Of a stretch of DNA of 15,243 nucleotides, positions 11,462 to 15,243 are shown in pieces. The notes under the pieces were generated by a model. The model was given only the letters and a program-made list of their open reading frames with translations. It was not told the origin of the DNA and ran no database searches. The translations under genes and the position numbers were made by a program. Position 1 is the stretch's first letter. Each line of letters begins with the position of its first letter. Source of the stretch: CAZFCK01 sp964517355. Lineage in GTDB: Bacteria; Desulfobacterota; Desulfovibrionia; Desulfovibrionales; Desulfovibrionaceae. The stretch is from assembly GCA_964517355.1 (NCBI GenBank), contig CAZFCK010000110.1:1-15243 (forward strand), given 5' to 3'.

Positions 11462-13591
11462 ATGATTAAAACGCACGCCTTCGGCGCCTGCCTGCATCCG
11501 GGGTGCATTGTGGAATTCATGCAGGGAGACAAACCCCATCTCGCCTGGGTTCTGGAAGAGCAGGCCGGAAAGTTGCGTCTGCTCACGGAAACCAAGCGCG
11601 AGATAAAACTCCCTGCGGCCCGGATTCTTTCCTGGACGGGCCCGCATCATTCCGGGGAGCACTCCCGCGAGGACATGCTGCGTATCCTGGCGGAGCACCA
11701 TGAACGGCGCGAACAACTCGGCGCGGATATCGATCCGCTGGAAATATGGGAACTCGCCCAGGGCGAAGTGGAAAAGGCCGATGTGAAATGGTTCGCCGAG
11801 CTGCTGTGGGACAAGACCGAAGCGGCGGATACGGAACATCTGGCGGCCGCGGGCCGCGCCATGCTCGGCTGCAAGACCCATTTCAAATTCCAGCCTCCGG
11901 ATTTTCTCGTTTTTACCGCGGAAAAAGTGGAAGCGCGGCAACACGAAAAAGCGGCGGCCGAGGAACGGGACCGCTTCAGCAATCAGGGGCGCGAGTTCTT
12001 CGAACGCTTGTGGCAAACCCGCAATCAGGTGGGAGGCCCGGAACTCGCGCAGCTCTCGGACGACCTGGAACACCGCCTCAGGCAATTGCTCCTGTCGCGC
12101 ATCGCCAATCCGGAGGATCAGGAAAACGACCATGTCTGGAAGATGGTGCGCAAAGGACTGCCCGAAGTGCCTCATTTGGAATTGCAGCTCGCCCAGGCCT
12201 GGGGCGTGGTGCCGCCGCATCACAATTATCATTACGACCAGGCGGGATATGCTCCGGGCGACGCATGGTCCGCCTCCTTTGCCGGGGATATCGAGGCCCA
12301 GGAGCGCATGCTGCGCGAGGCTGCGCAAAGCGCGCAGATCGAGCCCTACGAGTTTGTCAGCGTGGATTCGGAAACAACCCGCGATGTTGACGACGCCTTT
12401 CACATCGAAAGCACCGCCGGGGGCTATCTGCTGCGCCTGGCCCTGGCCCGCCCCCAATTGGCGTGGAATCTCGACAGTCCGCTGGGGCGCGCCGTGGCTC
12501 AACGCGCCACCAGCGTCTACTTGCCCGAGGGCGACAGCCACATGCTTCCCGAAAAGCTGGGCACAGACCTTTTCAGCCTGAGCGCTAACGATGCGCGCCC
12601 CGCTTTCGTGCTGGAACTCGAGTTGCGAAAGGACGGAACGGTCCTTTCCTGCGCCCCGCGCTGTACCTGGGTGCGGGTGGCCTGCAACGAAAGTTATGCG
12701 CGGAGCGAGGCGGCCATCGCTGCGCACGGTCAAGGAGGGGAGGCGTCATTCGGCGCCATGCTGTCTTTGGGGGTGGAGCTGGCGCACGCCTTGCGGCGGC
12801 GGCGCGTTGAAAACGGCGCCATTGTCATTGAACGCGACGACCCCGAACTTGTTTTGGAAAATCAGGGGCCGGATCTGCGCGTGCTGCTCGTGACCAAGCC
12901 GGAAACGCCCCTTTCGCAATTGCTGGTCAGCGAACTCATGATCCTGGCCAACAGCGCCGTTGCCCTTTGGGCCAGGGAACACGACATCCCTTTGCTGCAC
13001 CGCACGCAGGATATCGCCTTGCCCAAGGAGAGCGCCGGCGTCTGGAGTGCCCCCGAAGATGTGCATCGCGTGGTGCGCTCACTGTCCAGCGCCGTGCTCG
13101 AACCCGACCCGCGCCCTCACTCCAGTCTGGGTGTCGCGGCTTACAGCCCCGTGACATCGCCTCTCAGGCGCTACCCCGACTTTTTGAATGTCTTCCAGCT
13201 GCAACACTATTTGGAGCACGGTGAAGCGCTTTTTTCCCGCGAACAGCTGGACTCCATGCTGCCGCTGCTCAACGCGAGGCTGGAGGCCGCGGGCCGTATC
13301 CAGCGCTTCCGCCCCCGGTATTGGAAGTTGCTCTATTTGAAACAACAGGCCAAAGATACCCGCTATTCCGCCGTGGTGGTGGACGAAGGGCCGCATTATC
13401 TCATGCTCTCGCTGCCCAACGAGCAACTGTTCGTGCGGGGGCCGCGAGACCTTTTCGGCGACAAGGCATTCCCCGGCCAACGCTTCATGGTTCGCCTGGG
13501 CAAAATCAACCCGTTGCACAACCAGGTGCACGTACTCGAAGCCTTTGAGGACGAAGCCGCCGAACCTGTGGATGCGGCGGCCCGCAGCTGA
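11462..13591 (+). CDS. RNB-domain exoribonuclease (RNase II/R family)
   Basis: This 709-residue protein is a member of the RNase II superfamily, which degrades RNA 3' to 5'. FVSVDSETTRDVDDAFHIE (298-316) carries the four metal-binding aspartates in RNB spacing (D302, D308, D310, D311). AYSPVTSPLRRYPDF (560-574) is the C-terminal RNB motif (usual form YxHxTSPIRRYxD) with Pro at the usual His position. Residues 1-60 and about 636-695 could be degenerate OB/S1-type RNA-binding domains; the N-terminal 300 residues show little I recognise and differ from the cold-shock domains of E. coli RNase R. The start follows AAGGAG (11452-11457), 4 nt before the ATG; the frame is open slightly upstream, but without such a site. 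plsY and lgt follow closely. Confidence 0.85.
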   Translation: MIKTHAFGACLHPGCIVEFMQGDKPHLAWVLEEQAGKLRLLTETKREIKLPAARILSWTGPHHSGEHSREDMLRILAEHHERREQLGADIDPLEIWELAQGEVEKADVKWFAELLWDKTEAADTEHLAAAGRAMLGCKTHFKFQPPDFLVFTAEKVEARQHEKAAAEERDRFSNQGREFFERLWQTRNQVGGPELAQLSDDLEHRLRQLLLSRIANPEDQENDHVWKMVRKGLPEVPHLELQLAQAWGVVPPHHNYHYDQAGYAPGDAWSASFAGDIEAQERMLREAAQSAQIEPYEFVSVDSETTRDVDDAFHIESTAGGYLLRLALARPQLAWNLDSPLGRAVAQRATSVYLPEGDSHMLPEKLGTDLFSLSANDARPAFVLELELRKDGTVLSCAPRCTWVRVACNESYARSEAAIAAHGQGGEASFGAMLSLGVELAHALRRRRVENGAIVIERDDPELVLENQGPDLRVLLVTKPETPLSQLLVSELMILANSAVALWAREHDIPLLHRTQDIALPKESAGVWSAPEDVHRVVRSLSSAVLEPDPRPHSSLGVAAYSPVTSPLRRYPDFLNVFQLQHYLEHGEALFSREQLDSMLPLLNARLEAAGRIQRFRPRYWKLLYLKQQAKDTRYSAVVVDEGPHYLMLSLPNEQLFVRGPRDLFGDKAFPGQRFMVRLGKINPLHNQVHVLEAFEDEAAEPVDAAARS

Positions 13592-13629
13592 GACCGGATT
13601 GCGCACCTGCTCCTCATGGAGGAAAATAT

Positions 13630-14214
13630 ATGAGCGTTGTTTTCATTCTCTTCGGCTATCTGCTGGGCTCCGTGCCCTTTGGCCTCTTTGTGGCGCGCGG
13701 GATATGCGGCGTGGACCCCAGGGAGAGCGGCAGCGGCAATGTGGGGGCCACCAATGTGGGGCGCACCTGCGGCATGCGTTACGGCGTGCTCACCCTGGCC
13801 CTGGACCTGCTCAAAGGCATTCTGCCCGTTTCCCTGGCCCTGAATGTTGGCTACGGCGCCGTGGTGGTCAGCCTCGTGGCTCTGGCGGCCCTGATCGGCC
13901 ATTGTTATTCCCTGTTTCTGGGATTCAAAGGGGGGAAAGGCGTGGCCACCAGCATCGGCATCTTTCTGCCCATCGCCTGGCCACAAGTGATCCTGGCGCT
14001 CCTGGTGCACGTGGCGCTCTTGTTCGGCAGCGGCTACATGTCCGTGGCCTCCATGGGCATGGCCCTGGCCCTGTTCATCTTCGTGCTTTTCAGCAAACCG
14101 GCCTATGCCTTATTGGGGGCCGCAGTGGCCCTCGTCATTTTCTGGAGACATCGCGAGAACATCCTGCGCCTGGCCCGCGGTGAAGAAAACCATTGGCGTA
14201 AAAAGGACCGTTAA
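13630..14214 (+). CDS. plsY: Acyl-phosphate glycerol-3-phosphate acyltransferase
   Basis: This 194-residue inner-membrane enzyme makes lysophosphatidic acid from acyl-phosphate and glycerol-3-phosphate, the first acylation in phospholipid synthesis. Motif 1 is SGSGNVGATNVGR (33-45), motif 2 GFKGGKGVATSIG (98-110, phosphate-binding), and motif 3 is near HRENILRLARGEE (174-186). Hydrophobic segments at about 2-22, 53-75, 76-95, 112-133 and 137-171 match the several-pass topology. The length is normal. GGAGGA (13618-13623) is 6 nt before the ATG. It lies 38 bp after the exoribonuclease gene and 6 bp before lgt, so the three genes are probably one operon. Confidence 0.95.
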   Translation: MSVVFILFGYLLGSVPFGLFVARGICGVDPRESGSGNVGATNVGRTCGMRYGVLTLALDLLKGILPVSLALNVGYGAVVVSLVALAALIGHCYSLFLGFKGGKGVATSIGIFLPIAWPQVILALLVHVALLFGSGYMSVASMGMALALFIFVLFSKPAYALLGAAVALVIFWRHRENILRLARGEENHWRKKDR

Positions 14215-14220
14215 CAGTCC

Positions 14221-15042
14221 ATGCTGCCTTACCCGGAAATAGATCCCGTGGCCCTCTCTCTGGGGGCGCTGAAGATACGCTGGTACGGCCTGATGTATCT
14301 ATTCGGCTTTCTGGCCGCCTGGATGCTGGGACGTTACCGCGCCAAGCGCTCGCTTTTGCCCGGCGCCCCCAAACCCGAGTGGACCAGCCATGAAGTCGAC
14401 GACCTCATCACCTACAGCGTGGTGGGGCTCATTCTTGGGGCGCGCTTCGGCTACACCCTGTTCTACGACCTGCCTTTTTTTATCACCAATCCTCAGGAAA
14501 TACTAAAAATATGGCATGGCGGCATGTCGTTTCACGGCGGCTTGCTGGGGCTCGTGTGCTCCGCTTGGTATTTCATGAAAAAGCACGGCAAAAGCCTGGG
14601 CGAGGTGGCTGATTTCGTCGCGCCGCTCGCTCCTCCGGGCCTTTTTTTCGGTCGCCTGGGCAATTTCATCAACGGCGAACTCTGGGGGCGTCCCACCGAC
14701 GTTCCCTGGGCCATGGTTTTTCCCGGCGACCTGGTGGGCAACGCGCCGCGCCACCCGTCGCAGCTCTATGAAGCCCTGCTGGAAGGCGTGGTGCTCTTTG
14801 CCGTACTGTGGTTTTTTTCCGCGAAACCGCGCCCCCGCAACAGCGTCATCGGCTTGTTCCTGCTGCTCTACGGGGTGTTCCGCTTTAGCGTGGAATTCGC
14901 GCGCCAGCCCGACGCGCATCTGGGATTCGTGGCCCTGGACTGGATGACCATGGGGCAATTGCTGTCACTGCCCATGATCCTTATCGGCGCGCTGCTGTTC
15001 TTCAGGGCATACGGCTCGCAGGCGCACCGCACCGGAGAATGA
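14221..15042 (+). CDS. lgt: Prolipoprotein diacylglyceryl transferase
   Basis: This 273-residue inner-membrane enzyme transfers diacylglycerol from phosphatidylglycerol to the lipobox cysteine of prolipoproteins. Signature motifs are HGGMSFHGGLLG (99-110), FGRLGNFINGELWGRPTD (143-160), RHPSQLYEALLEG (177-189) and YGVFRFSVEFARQPD (217-231). H105, R145, N148, E153, R221 and E225 match the family's essential residues (E. coli H103, R143, N146, E151, R239, E243). Several membrane segments are evident. AAGGA (14203-14207) is 13 nt before the ATG, longer than usual, so expression may rely on coupling to plsY, whose stop is 6 bp upstream. Confidence 0.96.
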   Translation: MLPYPEIDPVALSLGALKIRWYGLMYLFGFLAAWMLGRYRAKRSLLPGAPKPEWTSHEVDDLITYSVVGLILGARFGYTLFYDLPFFITNPQEILKIWHGGMSFHGGLLGLVCSAWYFMKKHGKSLGEVADFVAPLAPPGLFFGRLGNFINGELWGRPTDVPWAMVFPGDLVGNAPRHPSQLYEALLEGVVLFAVLWFFSAKPRPRNSVIGLFLLLYGVFRFSVEFARQPDAHLGFVALDWMTMGQLLSLPMILIGALLFFRAYGSQAHRTGE

Positions 15043-15059
15043 TTTTCCAACGATATCCC

Positions 15060-15080
15060 ATTGTTTCAGGTAAATGCATA
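15060..15080 (+). repeat. Fragment of the multi-hairpin repeat, copy C
   Basis: ATTGTTTCAGGTAAATGCAT matches copy B (from 11327) with two differences, and copy A with a similar number. Only the right arm of the third hairpin and the start of the next module are present, so it is a remnant. It starts 18 bp after the lgt stop. Confidence 0.65.
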
Positions 15081-15090
15081 TGAAAATTTC

Positions 15091-15125
15091 CGGGGGGAGA
15101 ACTTTTGAAAAAGGTTCTCCCCCCG
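15091..15125 (+). terminator. Terminator-like hairpin after lgt
   Basis: CGGGGGGAGAACTTTT and AAAAAGGTTCTCCCCCCG pair across a very short loop, giving a stem of about 15 bp. It is 49 bp past the lgt stop. No T run follows, but position and stability suggest that it ends the exoribonuclease-plsY-lgt unit. Its right half repeats the sequence at 1-17 of the window. Confidence 0.6.
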
Positions 15126-15243
15126 AATACTTTCGTTAACTACTACGACTTTCTGAGTAGGCAGTGTACTATAACATTTTGTATTTGTTTAAAAATTAAG
15201 GATAAAAAAGGTCGTTTTTCCGGCGTCCAGGGGCCTCCCCTGG
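15126..15243. other. AT-rich stretch to window end with a terminal palindrome
   Basis: No gene is visible. Most is AT-rich (for example GTACTATAACATTTTG from 15166). The last 17 bases are a perfect hairpin, CCAGGGG-CCT-CCCCTGG (15227-15243), probably part of a larger structure cut by the window edge. Confidence 0.4.

Noticed and set aside
11381..12733. 450-codon minus-strand frame
   Set aside because: It is the antisense shadow of the RNB exoribonuclease gene, as expected in GC-rich DNA.
1..15243. Insertion sequence, CRISPR array or intact prophage
   Set aside because: No transposase, integrase, cas or intact phage gene is encoded; the only hint is the short remnant at 162-305.

Overview
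The window reads as chromosomal DNA of a sulfate-reducing deltaproteobacterium, most likely family Desulfovibrionaceae. The evidence is moderately GC-rich coding sequence, strong AAGGAG-type ribosome binding sites, and a cluster of DUF134 regulators, ferredoxin-bearing MinD-type ATPases and NifX/MTH1175-like proteins of the kind found around the orange-protein (Orp) genes of Desulfovibrio. The species cannot be fixed from sequence alone.

Region 1 (1-513) has no intact gene. It holds a large imperfect inverted repeat, a strong G-rich hairpin, a short minus-strand coding remnant (162-305) and the promoter/operator of the first DUF134 gene. Region 2 (514-4774) is a rightward metallocofactor-type cluster. 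It contains a DUF134 regulator, a tiny Gly/Arg-rich protein, a second DUF134 protein fused in frame to a NifX-like domain, two MinD/Mrp-type ATPases each with two CxxCxxCxxxC ferredoxin motifs, a free NifX-like protein and a FmdB-type zinc ribbon. Both DUF134 genes share one layout: a TTGAC box, a 16-17 bp spacer, a TATTT box, and an inverted repeat with a 4-bp centre over the -10, which suggests autoregulation or mutual regulation. The fusion contains an internal, well-spaced ribosome binding site and ATG exactly at the domain junction.

Region 3 (4775-7903) is a structured intergenic stretch, a degenerate receiver-domain protein, then convergent holB (DNA polymerase III delta prime) and purA on the minus strand. 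Region 4 (7904-11110) has an MltF-like lytic transglycosylase, a small unknown minus-strand protein whose end overlaps it by 123 bp, and a stand-alone AICAR transformylase (the PurH C-terminal half only). Region 5 (11111-15243) has a long structured gap, then an RNB-family exoribonuclease, plsY and lgt in one apparent operon, a terminator-like hairpin and AT-rich sequence.

Two families of non-coding repeats run through the gaps. One is an element of about 115-125 bp that folds into several hairpins, with two near-complete copies in opposite orientation (4961-5076 and 11260-11384) and two fragments (1272-1299 and 15060-15080); differences between the complete copies preserve pairing. The other is a family of G-rich hairpins sharing GGGGAGAAC-type arms. 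The most interesting parts are the DUF134-NifX fusion with its internal start, the shared operator, the Gly/Arg-rich protein, and the structured repeat.
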